64,000 nucleotides of DNA from Azolla pinnata. Taxonomy: Eukaryota; Streptophyta; Polypodiopsida; Salviniales; Salviniaceae. Shown here piece by piece: positions 34,556-47,649 of this stretch; position 1 is the stretch's first letter, and every line of letters starts with the position of its first letter. Both the position numbers and the translations under genes were made by a program. Below the pieces are notes generated by a model, which did no database searches, was not told the origin of the DNA, and saw only the letters and a list, made by a program, of their open reading frames with translations. The stretch lies in contig JBBBWG010026569.1 of the NCBI GenBank assembly GCA_037176905.1, positions 4,607 to 68,606 on the forward strand, read 5' to 3'.

Positions 34556-35520
34556 TTATACAGAGCACCAATATATACTCATTCCATGTACATGTACACA
34601 ACACATACATATATACATATCCTCATCCATCTCATACATACATCTCCATGTGAAATAAGTATATCATACATGCGCGTACACACACATACGCATGCACGCA
34701 TACATACATGCACAAACACATACACACATATACACATGCACGCATACATACATGCACAAACGCATACACACATTTACACATGCATGCATATAGGCATGCA
34801 CAACATGCATGCATACATACATGCACAAACACATACACACGTATACACATGCATGCATACGGACATGCACAAACACATACACACATATACGCATGCATGC
34901 ATACAGGCATGCACAACATGCATGCATATCGACATGCACAAACACATACACACACATACACATGCATGCATATAGACATGCACAAACACATACACACATA
35001 TACACATGCATACATACATGCACAAACACATACACACATATACACATGCAGCATACAGACATGCACACCTATACGCATGCATGCATACAGACATGCACAA
35101 ACACATACACACATATACACATGCATGCATACAGACACGCACAAACACATACACACATATACACATGCATGCATATAGGCATGCACACCATGCATGCATA
35201 CATACATGCACGAACACATACACACATATGCACATGCATGCATACAGACATGCACACCTATACACATGCATGCATACAGACATGCACGAACACATACACA
35301 CACACGCACATGCATGCATACAGACATGCACAAACACATGCACACATACATACGCATACATGCACAAACACATACATACATGCACACGCATACATTTATA
35401 CATCCATACACCTACGCACGCACACATACACACATGATACATGCATCCATGCATGCAGACGCATGCCTACATACGCACACATGCATACATGTCCATGTGG
35501 TGTAAGCATATCTGCTTATG
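34556..35520 (+). repeat. Long ACATAC/CATGCATGCATAC minisatellite
   Basis: Nearly 1 kb built from ACATGCACAAACACATACAC and ACATATACACATGCATGCAT, in units of about 35-45 bp. It creates long His/Thr-rich (+ strand) and Cys/Val/Met-rich (- strand) open frames of 150-275 codons, which are artefacts. In composition it is the reverse complement of the 11.4-12.2 kb tract. Confidence 0.95.
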
Positions 35521-35659
35521 CACACATACATAGTATGTATTATGTTCGTTTCTGTGAACTCGTAGATGACCACGCGTTCGTCTTCCTGCTCGCTGATTCT
35601 CCCCGCAGCTCCCCTCGGATCAACTATGAGCGCTAGTCTGGGAGTTCTGTCGAAGACGG

Positions 35660-35662
35660 TAT

Positions 35663-35718
<56 letters not shown>

Positions 35719-35925
35719 CGTTCTGCCTAGAACACAAGTCCATGAGATCTTGCACCGCTTGATCATCGCCAATTCGTAGGGAAACGGTGCATTGTACATT
35801 ACCGTGCATTCGAACACTCCCCAGAGCTGTAGATGAGCATTCACCTGTTTCCGAGGAAGCTTTTTGGCGCTCTCTCCCTCTTCTTCTTCTTCTTCTTCTT
35901 CTTCTTCTTCTTCTTCTTTATGGAT
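35660..35925. repeat. (CT)n and (TTC)n microsatellites
   Basis: An uninterrupted CT run lies at about 35,665-35,715 and a TTC run at about 35,879-35,918, upstream of the SppA gene. Confidence 0.95.
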
Positions 35926-36469
35926 TTGGAAACCTGGTGGATGCTTTCACGTCGTGAAGCCATTTTTCAAGTGGCTTGGATCCTGGTTTTGACAATATCT
36001 CAGAATTCTGGGATCGTAAAGTTTGGACCCGTTCTATAATCAGAAGTATCTAATGAGTTAGAAGTAAAATACATCTCTTACACAAAAATTTCATTATATT
36101 ACTTTTTTCCATCGCTAGAGGATTTCTGAATACGTAAACCAGCGGATCAAATGGAAGATCATAATTTTAGAAGCTTCGTAATTGACAATGAAACGATGAT
36201 CAGTTTATACACAAAAATCAATTAACAATTCTATGTGCTAGGCATGAAAAAAACCACATCACTACACATTTAAGTTACAAATCTGGAAACTTCTAATTCC
36301 TAAACTCTATTAATTTATTGGTACTCATTTTGAACTGGATTAAAATTAACAAGAAACATTTTCCTGTGATACATTGACAGATTCCATATTGAATTCACGC
36401 AATGACGTTATATATGTTGTAGTGAACACGAAGCTAAGTAAGGAGTGATTGGTCTATGCCCGTATAAAT
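35925..36469. other. SppA 5' flank
   Basis: No separate gene is seen. It should contain the leader of the SppA gene. A splice acceptor-like GTGGTTGCAG at about 36,478-36,487 leaves open that a first coding exon lies further upstream. Confidence 0.45.
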
Positions 36470-39400
36470 ATGACATTGTGGTTGCAGGCATCAATATGTT
36501 CAACCTTTGGGAGTAGAAGAACCGGTTTTTGTCACGGATGTTTCTTGAACTTCTACAGCCAGTCATCTTTACTTCACTCGGTGCAGAAACTTCAATATTC
36601 AGTTATATCAGATTCATCAATTCTGAAATCTAGATGGGTAAGCTCTGGACATAAGAGAAGGTATCAAATTAGAGCCTTGGGTACAGAAGGCAATGATTCT
36701 ACTCAAACTGTGAATTTTACATCAGAAAAAAATGGTCCAGTAAAAAATGATGCCAAAGAATCTGCAAATGAAAATGGGGCTCCAACCGAAGAGGAATATC
36801 CATCTGGAGTTTTGCACTATAAGTCAAAAGATGGTTTTGATATGCTTGTAATGCGGTTAAAGTTGTTATTTACTGTGCCATGGCAAAGGGTCAAAAAAGG
36901 CAGTGTCTTAAAATTGAAGCTCTCTGGAAAGGCAAGTTTTAATTATTAATGCAATATAGAACAATGGGCACGAGTATAATGTACTAAGAAGTTGGAAATA
37001 ATAATCTTTGTATCAGATTACAGAGCAATTCCAGGGACGCTTCTCATCTGGATTGTCTCTGCCACAAGTATGCCAGAACCTCTATAAAGCTGCATACGAT
37101 CCCAGAATTTCAGGTGTCTTTTTGCAGATTGAGCCTCTTGATTGTGGTTGGGGAAAGATAGAGGAACTCCGGCGACACATTCTTTTCTTCAAAAAATCTG
37201 GTCAGTTTATGTATCCATAATCCTATTCAAACTGAATATTTGTTCAAAATATCTTTTCTGATAATAATCATAGAAGGAATGTCAGAGAGCAAGAAGTATC
37301 TTCCTATATTATATAGATTAGAGAAGAGCATAAGCAAGTCTTAACACTTAGAACTGTGCTAACACAGGAAAGTTTATCATCAGCTATCTGAGTGTTGGTG
37401 GCGAGAAAGAATATTACCTGGCACGCACATGTGAAGAATTGTACGTGCCACCTGGAGCATACATTACGCTCTATGGTTTAAAAGTGCAAGCTACTTTTCT
37501 TGGAGGTTAGTTTTATGTTTCTCTGGTATAAGTGTAAACACATGTATCTCCTGTCTTTTCTCTGAACTGAGATGAAAAGGTCCAAACCAGCACTAAATGT
37601 GTCTAACTTTGGCTATATCTACACTTATGATATCTACCGATTTTCCAAATATAATTTTAGCATAGAATAGCTTATGAACATAAATATGACGAATGGTTTC
37701 AGTCTTTTATGTTAACACACCATCTCTTTATATAGGTGTTCTTGAGAAGATAGGTGTGCAACCAGAGGTAGAACGCATAGGAAAGTACAAAAGTGCAGGT
37801 GATTTAATTTCTAGGAAGGATATGTCAGAGGCCAATAGGGAAATGCTTACTGCATTGTTGGATGACATATACCACAACTGGCTCGAAGAAATTTCTCAAC
37901 TTAATGGTAACTTTCTTGGATGTTTTTCATATGCATTTGGGAAACGACTTCGTCTAGGATATTAGTCCGTTCATAAATTGATATTATTCAATTATTTATA
38001 TCTGTATGATTTCTCAACTAGGTAAGTGCAAAGAAGATGTGGAGAACCTTCTTGATGAAGGCATTTTTGAGATAGAAAGATTGAAAGAGGGGGGTTGGAT
38101 TACTGACATCAAATATAATGATGAGGTCAGTATGGCCACTTAACTGACTTCATTCATTGTTATAAGTGAAGTTTTTGTGTGTCGCAATGGTGATGCATAA
38201 GCGTTTGGGTTTACATGATTAAGCTTTTGTCTCTACACAGTGTGTTGAGTTTCCTTTTAGTAGCACAGATGGTGGGGGATTAGTAAATGAAGACCTGAAC
38301 CTTTTATGGTGCATACTGTGGATTTCTCTACATCTCCTTTCAAATTTTCTTCTGGCTTCACAGGTGGAAACATTGCTCAAAGAAAGACTGAAATTGAAGG
38401 ATGATAAGAAAATATCTTTTGTAGATAACAGGTACACAGATCATTTTACATCATAATGGAAGCACGTTTTCTTGAGATTTCTGTATCTCTCAGCCTTGAC
38501 AGGAATGCCATATGTTTATATACTTTCCTTTTCTGTTTTATAGAAAGTACTCAAGGGTTAAGTTATGGTCATTAAATCTGTCGGGAAGCAAAGATCAAAT
38601 TGCAGTCTTGCGGGCAGTTGGCAGCATCAGCCGTACACGTGGAGGGATTAATGTTGGTGGAGATGGGATTATCAGTGATCAGTTTATTGAACAAATTCGG
38701 AGAGTACGAGGTCCCTTTTCTTTGGCTTTGCATCTCATGTCGGTTGAGTATTAGAGCTAGCAAGTAAATGCCTTTCAGTGTTGTGTTTGCAAGAGAAAAC
38801 CAAAATTATTTATGGCTTATTGATGGAAGTTGAACCACTGCAATGTTATCATAGCTTAAATCAGATACTCAATTAAATCCTCCACTGCTCTATTAGTTCC
38901 TTACAATCACATTTCTTCCTCTATCTCAGGTTTTAGTTAATACATGCGTAGTATTCTGTCAAAAGCTTCATTTTACGGCATAATAATATGTTTTCAAAGT
39001 TTCATTACCCTTGGCCTCAATGTTTTTGTCACACTCAATCACATGTTTGCCAATTGATGCCCAAAATGCATTTGTGCCACATAGAAACCTTGTAATCCTT
39101 GTGATCCTTGTTATGGGAACAGAAAGGTCAACTAGGACTCTATGAAGTTACACATGTAGATGAGGTTCAGTCAAGAATTTTAACTGATTTACTGACCTGC
39201 CATGATTTTTCAATCAATAACGTTGGAACATGCTAGGAAACTAATTGTCAGGTGAAAATATCTTTCAGTAGCATGAGGATGATTCAATCTGTGGTCTAAA
39301 TCTGTTGGGTTTAGCCTGTCCGTTTGTGTACTAGCACTTACATTTGCATTAGAGACTCAATGTACCCAAGCTTTTATATTTACAGATGCGAAGAACTTCA

Positions 39401-41321
39401 AAGCTGTGATTTTGCGCATTGATAGCCCAGGAGGGGATGCTTTAGCTTCAGATCTGTATGTATTTGTTTCTGTGCATTAATGTTATTTCTGGAACACGCC
39501 ATTTTATTGAAAATTATAGTGCTTTTTTGTTGTAAGTTGGACACCCATGTTAAGAGCATATACGAGAAACTACAATTTTTCTTCTTCATCTACAAGAATA
39601 CCACTTCCATATACAAACTTTCGAGTTTCTTTACAGGCCATGGGGAAGAGACATGCCTCGAGGCTTAACTTCTGTTACGATTCAGTTCAGTTGATTGACA
39701 ATGTTCATGGGAGGCATAATAAATAATAAGCACATGGAACATCATACATCTGTGTCAAACTCAAGCAGAAGCTAAATGCATAACTGAAGTTGAATCTAGT
39801 TCCTGAGTCTGACCAACACATCTAGAAGCATTCAAGAATAATAAACATGAACTCACCAAAGACCTTGAAAAATTAGCTAGCTTGTGCATTTTAGTGCAAA
39901 AAATGAAGTAGAATTATCATCCAACCTTCTTTATCCATCATATTGTGTTTCTGATATTCAATCGCATGACTGCATTTTCTCTGCAGGATGTGGAGAGAAT
40001 TACGATTGCTAGCTGAGAAGAAACCTCTAATTGCATCAATGGTTGATGTTGCTGCAAGTGGTGGATATTATATGGCCATGGCAGCAGGTGCAATAGTTGC
40101 AGAGGAACTTACACTTACTGGATCAATTGGGGTAGTTACAGGTTCTGTATATATCCTCAAATTTTAATTTAACCTTAGATTTATAGCTCCAAGGACATTC
40201 CAGTACTAAATATTGCACCTCATTTGTCAGGACGATTCAGCCTTGAAAAGCTATATGAGAAAGTAGGCTACACAAAGGAGGTCATTTCAAGAGGGAAATA
40301 TTCAGAGCTTGATTCAGAACAACGTCCTCTGAGGTTGTGGAATGGTCTTCAGCATACTAAGTCGATATTATCATTTTAAATTTCCTACTGTGTCAGCATC
40401 ATATTTCCGTCTTAAGCCCATGCTTCAATGTTGTGCACAGGATGGTTTTGCTCAACCGACAGTTGTAAAAAATGTCATGAAAGAAATTGAGAAAACAAGG
40501 ACTTTTGTGCAGGCCCGATGAAAAGGATTTTTTTGCTAGATCCGCGCAAGGTGCTTACAGAAGGTTTAGAGATAAAGCTGCCTTCTCACGGTCAATGGAG
40601 GTTAGTACGTTTTTCATATTATGTCATGTAGCAAATGGCAGGAAGTGTGAGCTTGCTTGCTTATAGTTGAGATTTAGCTTGAGAATTTATCTTTCTGCCA
40701 AATTTCATGCTGAAGTGCATATGGAATATCCCAAAGAGTGAAGGATAAAGTCAAGTAAAGAAATCTATACTAATGTTCTTTGATATGATTGCTTACAACC
40801 ATAGGTAGACAAAATGGAAGAGGTAGCCCAAGGACGAGTATGGACAGGGAAAGCTGCAAAGGAAAGAGGCTTAGTTGATACTCTTGGTGGGATTTCCAAA
40901 GCTGTGGCAATAGCCAAACAAAAAGCCGGCATACCTCAAGATACACAAGTAAAAATTTTCGAATGATCTTTTCTCAAATCAAGATGTTTACTCTTAATTA
41001 GTGCTTTATATCGCATAGAACTAAATGATGGAGCAGGTATCGATGATTGAACTGTCAAGACGGCCGATGTCCTTCCAAGATGTTTTAAGGAGTAGTTTGA
41101 CAGTTGCATCTTCGGTGGCCAAGTTATTGACGACGGAGGGGAGATACGATTTATTTCAAGAACTAATTCAACAGAAGGTGCTGCCAGATGATGTATATTC
41201 ACAAGGGATCCAGGCCCGAATGGAAAATGTGATATTTGAAGGCACAAAAGGGGACTACCAAACACTCTTTGTGATCTCAAGCATCCTTGAAAAGTTTTTT
41301 GGCCCTCGGGAGTGTATATGA
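36470..41321 (+). CDS. SPPA: Chloroplast SppA (protease IV) serine protease
   Basis: Thirteen exons: 36470-36931, 37017-37200, 37368-37505, 37736-37906, 38022-38125, 38364-38431, 38544-38710, 39386-39455, 39987-40141, 40231-40333, 40513-40600, 40805-40948 and 41037-41321, giving 712 residues in phase. Two peptidase S49 halves are visible. The Lys of the Ser-Lys dyad is Lys280 in GKYKSAGD and the Ser is Ser479 in [13 protein letters not shown]. Other family blocks are [59 protein letters not shown] and [15 protein letters not shown]. Plant SppA is a light-induced thylakoid-associated protease, and the Arg/Ser-rich N-terminus fits plastid import. Intron 1 is GC-AG. The first in-frame ATG is at 36470, but an unseen upstream exon is possible. 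Tail-to-tail with PAH. Confidence 0.95.
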
Positions 41322-42500
41322 GAGTCTCTACTTGAGGTGCAGGTTTCACTTCACATCGTTATTCTTTTTGCTACAAAGGCAAACTCGAATCAAATATTTG
41401 TTTGTTCATAAAAAAGACCTGCCTATTGGTCTCTACTCGACAAATGTAGAAGATGCTTTCTAATTCATATAGCTTTGTAATATATTTTGATGCCTATGAT
41501 TCGAAACTGGTCCAGAATTGGAAACTCCACATTTGCATAGCCACATTTGACATACTCATTGTGTTATGAGAGCAACTTCAATACTATCCAACATATAAGA
41601 TATTATGGGCGCTATGATGTTTCATGGAACTGAAGTTTCAGGTTATGCAAATCTGAAGCTTCAACATAACTCACTCTAAGATAATAACTTTTATACTATG
41701 AAACACTTTCATACTCTAAGGAACATGCTTTTGTGAGCATCCAGATTGGTATGTCTGTTATCATCACTGGGTAATATTGTGCTTTCTTCTTGTATTCATA
41801 TGGAGTCTATCTGTTAAATGAAACGTTTCACTATCAAAGCAAATAAACAATAAGAACCATATTAGAGTACATCCAAAGTTTCGGAAACAGATTTAACACC
41901 TAACCTTCACCTCTCCAATTCTCTGAAAAATAGTCACAAGTGATGAATTGAGCAGCCAATACATTTCCAAAATGCCATGGCATGCCATGACATAGTTCAT
42001 TTCAAGCATACAGCCTGTAAACAGGTGTCATATCTACAAAATATAATCAGAAGATATACAATCAATTTTACACTTTCTATGCTCGATACACATCCAAACC
42101 TCAGCAGCTTGATTTGATCGACTAGCTATAGTGTTTACAATTTCTCCAACTTTATTTATGAAACACTCTTCATACTACATCCCTACACTCGCACACTGTA
42201 CACCATCCTACTCCTTTACAAGTGCTGTACCAACTCCATATTTGGGAGTGGAAAAAATATGTATATGCTTTTAAATCCAATGATCAAATCTTGAATTAAA
42301 CTCCACCTTGATGCACAAAAAAATTTCCAGCTATTTCCTTCCTTTCTTTGAGTTTTTTGATCTGCACCGATTAAAACAAAAAACAAAAGTTCTTTAAAGT
42401 TTTTTCAAGCTGCGCCGATTGATACATTTAACATTTAGAAATCGCTCAACTTTATTAAGATGGAACGATTTTGATTAAGAATGATAGGAAATCATACAAC
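41322..42500. other. Intergenic between convergent SppA and PAH genes
   Basis: AT-rich, containing both 3' UTRs. Nothing else is recognised. Confidence 0.6.
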
Positions 42501-45500
42501 TTACTTTTCGGCATTAATTTCATCCTCGATATCTGGATATGGAACCTTCCAATAGTTCCAGGAATTGAATTCCTCCTACAGTTGTGATAGGAAAATAAAT
42601 TAAATAAACAAAGTCTTGTGCATTCTTAAATCACAAATTTGAATATCCCAGAGACTCTTCGCATGAATATACCTGTTCATGTGATGACATAGGAGGAAAC
42701 ATATCATTGACTAATGCATGAAGAGATGTGTATGACTTGCGATCAACATGATTGTCAACCACAACTTCACCCTAGGTTGCACAAACATTACAATGTTGGC
42801 ACTCAGACATTATCTTCAATCTTCTGACAGCAACAAATATAATGTACCTTTGGATTGATGATAAAAATCTTCCCTTTTGGAATTCCTACTTTGAGGTAAC
42901 TTATCTCATCAGTTATTCTGTTACCAAATCCTGCGTAGAATGGGTTTATGTCTTTGGGGAATAATTCTCGGATAGCCTGTTTTAGGTAAATAAAAATTAG
43001 ATAGTTCAATCCAGCGAGTAACATGGCCATACGGAAAAAATTAGCAAATATGTACAATGACATTAATTGTACCTCCAAACAAGATATTTTGAATTCATGA
43101 GGAGCTCTTCTGATAACTGAGATGTGAAAAAGCAAGAAGTTAATAGGGAACTTGTACAATTGAATCAAATTGTATAACAATTTAACTACTGAGATGCTTA
43201 AGCATATCTTTAGTATTATTGGAAAAATCTTCAACGAGAGTATAGTAAAACTGGATAAGCTGGATTATCACTAAGCTCCAACATTGAAGACTTAAGGCCA
43301 GGAAAGGAAAGGGAACACCAAGATGCAAGTAAATAGTTAGAAGACTTAAGGCCAATATGACCCATGGCACAGAGTGTACAATAATATTTGTGTATCCATC
43401 ATCTATCATGAGAGGTACCTTCATTAGTTATTTCTATGAGCTTAGACCTACTCGGTTTAAATCATAAGGTTCCTCTGGGATATAATAACAGAATCAAATA
43501 TGCATCTGATTGCATGTTTTCTTTGCTACTATTTTGGGCGTTTCTGTTTTTGGCATCATTTGAAAGGAAGCAAATGAAACTGAAGCATACAAGCACCTAC
43601 GTCATCTGACATTCATTTAACAACATTTAACAAAAACGAGCCACTTTTATTCACAAAAACCTTGATGAAAGAAAGAAAAACTTCAATATGCAATCTATCA
43701 TATTTCCTTTCTTAAAATTTTTTACATTAACCTATTCATGTCTTACGTAGTTAAGATCTATAACATAAAAGCTAAAACTGTCGAAATAGATTTAAAGTTT
43801 GTCAATCATTCTTACCTTCCCTATAAAGTGAGGGGAGCAGTCCATCTGGAGAAATAAAAATTGGCCCTTCCGGAAGCGCTTCCCCATTCTTATAAAAGTA
43901 AAGTTACAGCAAATCACGCTCATAAAATTCATCTTCACAAAAAATTATTTAAAGAAAGAATATTGAAGACAATGTCTAACCTGTTTCAAGTTCAGGAGAA
44001 ACTTCCGGGTAAGATAAGCTTGTGTTATAGCACGAGCACTCAAAAACAGCACTTCAAATCCATTGTCCTAGAATAGTACCGTCATGTTAGATGAATATTT
44101 TTGAGCAGATAGCCACTGCTTTGCAATATAAGGTCACCATAAACAAGAAAATGTGAATTCAAATCTAATTAGATTCAAATGAGATGCCAACCCAAATTAT
44201 GTGAGTAGATGGTCAAAAGGCTTAAACCAATAACTTGACAACTTAGAGACTGAATAACCTAACTGCAAAAATGTACAACAAGAAGTTCCACAATGCATGT
44301 CTACATCTGGGGAATGCATCAGCCCAATGTAAAGCAAACTACTTGCCTTGATCGCAGAAAAGAGACGTGTTACTCCATCTTGACTCCAATCTCTTCCAAC
44401 AAGGGGCATCACGTGTCCTAAAACATCTGATCTGAAAGTAAACCATCTTTAGTTCATTGAATCAAAGACCTTAAAATAATCTTAGAGAACTTCGAGTCAA
44501 TACTAAATAGCACGATAGACATACTGGTTACTTGCATTAGTTGTCTAACCAAAGACAGACTTACTTTGTAATTGTACCATCAACATCAGAGATCACAATG
44601 CGAGTGTTCCATTTCCATAAGTATATGCTAGCATCAACCTGTGATGTTGGCCATACATGATAGGATGTTAATGCAATCAGTTCCTACAGGGGACAATGCT
44701 ACGCACCACATGAAACATTTCTGACCTCTGTTTTACCCAGAACACTTGTGAATACAAAAGTAACCTTATTGCGGCCATCAATGAGCTTCAGAGATGCCAG
44801 CTGTGCAGATGTTGGAACATATGTCCGGATTTTTGTTTTCTTTGACCATTTATAGTAACTATTTTCTTTCAGCAAACCTTCTGTGGGAGTTCTCAAGCTG
44901 GATGTCGTTAATAAAGTATGATCAGAAGTGCCCTTCTCTGTCCTTGACCCTCTGAATGAAAGAGACCAAAAATTCCACTTAGACGAAGAAGGCATGCGAG
45001 AAACAACAATCTTTTCGTCTTTTTCTTTTCTCTCTTCTTTTTCTCCTGGCTTTTCTGACTCATTTATCTCAACCACAGCTTCTTCCACCTTGTGAGGGGA
45101 GAGCAAATTTGAATCTTTTGCATTGCCTTGGCTTCCTTCAGTTTCAGTGCCAAAGCCATTTCTCAGCTTTTGGGAACTCTTACACTGCTCTAGCTGTGGG
45201 TTCGCCACACTACTTGTTTCTCTCTCATCGTGCCTGAGTTGCTCAAAACTATACGAACTGGTGATATCAGTCTCTGCCTGTGCTGATTGAAGCGTGAATT
45301 CTAATTCAAGAATTTGTGTCCCCAACTCTACCAAGACTGTATTATGTTCTCCATTTTGAATCATGCTACCATTAACTAACTCAGTGGAGTCTCCTCCAAC
45401 AACATTTGTTGCTTCTGTTCTGAACTCTGACAGTGATTCAGCTGATTTCTCTGCTAGATTATTAATTGAATTTTCATAGCATGTATTGCATAGCAAATTG

Positions 45501-46231
45501 ATCTTGAGCTCAGCATCCTGATGTGGCTCTGTTATTTCCATCACCGATTCTGTGGCATTATTAGCTCCCTGAGCTTCCATGATAGAGGCAGGATCACCAC
45601 TGAAGCAAATATCAACAACATTGGATCTGACATCCGTTTCTTCGGTTTCTGAAATAATCCTCGAATCATATGAGAGGCCATATTCAGACCCGTTAGAATA
45701 CTCGACATGACCATTCAGAAAAGGGTTTTCAGCACCAACATCTGCACTGTCATCATGTGCTCCAAAAATTGCTTCTTTCTGAACATCTTCAATCTCTACT
45801 CTCAACCTTCCATCATGAGAAAGGCTAGGTTCAAGTCCATTGAAGGCCTGTGAACTAGAAGATTGCCCAATTAAAACATCTTCTGAACGAACGCTTTCTT
45901 CAAGAGAAATTACATCTGATGAGGAAGAAGAAGAACAAGGTCTTACTGAGCCTTCTTCAGTATCTTGGGACTCTATCTCTTTTTCGAAGTAAGCATCACC
46001 ATTGATGTCAAGAGACATGTGGAAACCAGCAGGTGCATCATTGACAGAGATATGAACAACCTTTTCTCGGCTCGTGAAAGCACCTTGGAAATCACCAAAT
46101 TTTACATACCAAGGAGAACTTTTGAAGGAACCATCTTTTTGTTCAACCACAATGATGTCCACGGCCCCTCCAAAGGGTTGGAAGGGCCCTGCCACTGCAT
46201 ACACTCCTTGTGTGAGGTAGCTTCCAAACAT
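42501..46231 (-). CDS. PAH: PAH/lipin phosphatidate phosphatase
   Basis: Nine coding exons: 46231-44726, 44638-44565, 44431-44347, 44067-43981, 43888-43816, 43116-43073, 42976-42848, 42771-42673 and 42575-42501, for 723 residues. The N-LIP domain is at the start ([23 protein letters not shown]). A long, variable acidic/Ser-rich middle fills exon 1. The C-LIP/LNS2 domain carries the HAD catalytic motif DVDGT at residues 520-524, then [38 protein letters not shown] and [10 protein letters not shown]. The enzyme makes diacylglycerol from phosphatidate and in plants controls ER phospholipid synthesis. It is shorter than Arabidopsis PAH1/2, mainly in the middle. The intron after 44347 is GC-AG. 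A non-coding first exon ending near 47,050 is plausible. Confidence 0.95.
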
Positions 46232-47434
46232 CCCAACCCCGAAGATACTGCTCTTATTTCACCACAGATCATCAAGATGGGAAAAGGGGGTTGGGGTTTT
46301 ACCATGCCATGATTTTCCCCTCAAGCTGAACCTTCAGTATAAATACAGAAAGCACTTGGAAACTCGTCAAGAGGATGAGTTTTTTCCACACTGTAGTTTT
46401 TGCCTCAAGCTGAACCTGAAAAATCAATCCAGAGATAGCACTTGAAGAGCCGTTGAAGAAGATGAATCCAATCCTAGTAATATTACTCCAACAAAAAAGG
46501 TCGCCACGAAGTTGGATTGAATAGATTGGCAAAAATATATTTTGACTTGAAATTCAGCCCCACAAGATCAATCTGCATATACTCATTATAGATGATGGAG
46601 CAAGACTAACCAAGAAAAAAACCCGTAGTAGAATGAAAATTTTCTTCCCGCTGATATCAAAACATCTTTTACCAGAATTCCGAAGTTGGTTGATCATTGA
46701 ACCAAATCAAAGTTCTAGAGATGGCAGATTGATGCACCGAATCAAATCTTCCCATGAATTAATGGGCATTAAAAAGCACAAGAAGATACGCGTTACTCAG
46801 TCCAACCTAATTAACCAATGAGACTGACTGATGTGCATATATATAACACTACCAGGGAAGGCAGACCAAAGATATACAAATATGGCATGCTTACTTTACG
46901 ACGACGGCGCTCTATCTGTCTATTATGCATGCATGCATATTGATGTGCGTGCGAGCATGTCTATATGCATCAAGCTTTCACACACGCACACATACAGACA
47001 CAAGATAAGATGATTGAAACAGATTGCTACGCCACCGAGCGGAATTACCTGGGAAGTCGCGGCAGCGGCGGCGTCGAAAGCGAGACGAATTCCAAGGACC
47101 GTCGATCGTCTCGTCGTCGGCGAGGACAAGGGAGCTGGAGCTAGACCACGGTCATGCAGGGTGCAGAGACGGGATGGAGCAACTCGGTGTCGCAGGGATT
47201 ATGCAGAGGCCAAAGTGAGGGATTTGCAAAAGGGACGGAGAAGCGAAGGGGTGGGCGTGTGGGGGCGTGCAAATATGAACAAATAGGGATATGCATGTAC
47301 GAAATGCATGAATATGTGGGTATGGAATCGGAGTGCAGGGGCCGGGGCCTGTGCAGGAGACGGTACCTGTGTCGAGTCTCGACACAGGGGATCCTGAACG
47401 AAGGAAATGCGAATATTCAAAGGTGAGGGGAAGA
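46232..47434. other. PAH 5' flank with possible leader exon
   Basis: On the minus strand a GC-rich stretch around 47,050-47,130 ends in CTTCCCAG followed by GTAATTCC, a good donor, and AAGAGCAG near 46,250 is a good acceptor. This would make a ~800-bp 5' UTR intron, as plant PAH genes often have. It is inferred only. A short CATGCATGCATATTG tract lies at about 46,925-47,010. Confidence 0.4.
46318..46480. repeat. 84-bp offset partial duplication in the PAH 5' region
   Basis: CTCAAGCTGAACCT occurs at 46320 and 46404, each followed by a run with AGCACTTG(G/A)A and GA(T/A)GAGT/GATGAAT. This is a diverged tandem duplication, probably within a 5' UTR intron of PAH. Confidence 0.55.
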
Positions 47435-47436
47435 AG

Positions 47437-47645
47437 AAGAAGAAGATCTTCTTCTTCTTCTTCTTCTTCTTCTTCTTCTTCTTCTTCTTCTTCTTTTCTT
47501 CTTCTTCTTCTTCCATTTCTTCTTCTTTTCTTCTTCTTCTTCTTCTTCTTCTTCTACATTTCTTCTTCTTCTTCTTCTTCTCCATTTCTTCTTCTTCTTT
47601 CTTCTTCTTCTTCTTCTTCTTCTTCTCCTCCATTTCTTCTTCTTC
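47437..47645 (+). repeat. (CTT)n microsatellite
   Basis: About 210 bp of CTT/TTC repeats broken by a few CCATTTCTTC interruptions. Open frames through it (poly-Phe/Ser or poly-Lys/Glu) are artefacts. Confidence 0.97.
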
Positions 47646-47649
47646 TCTA

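Noticed and set aside
34496-35636. Several 130-275-codon His/Thr- or Cys/Met-rich open frames on both strands
   Set aside because: Produced by the ACATAC minisatellite, with the same sequence words in every frame.
32135-41321. A plastid gene cluster (PSRP-7-like, SppA, EGY2) as a functional unit
   Set aside because: The genes are separated by kilobases, lie in mixed orientation and are interrupted by PAH. Nothing shows joint control, so chance is the simpler view.
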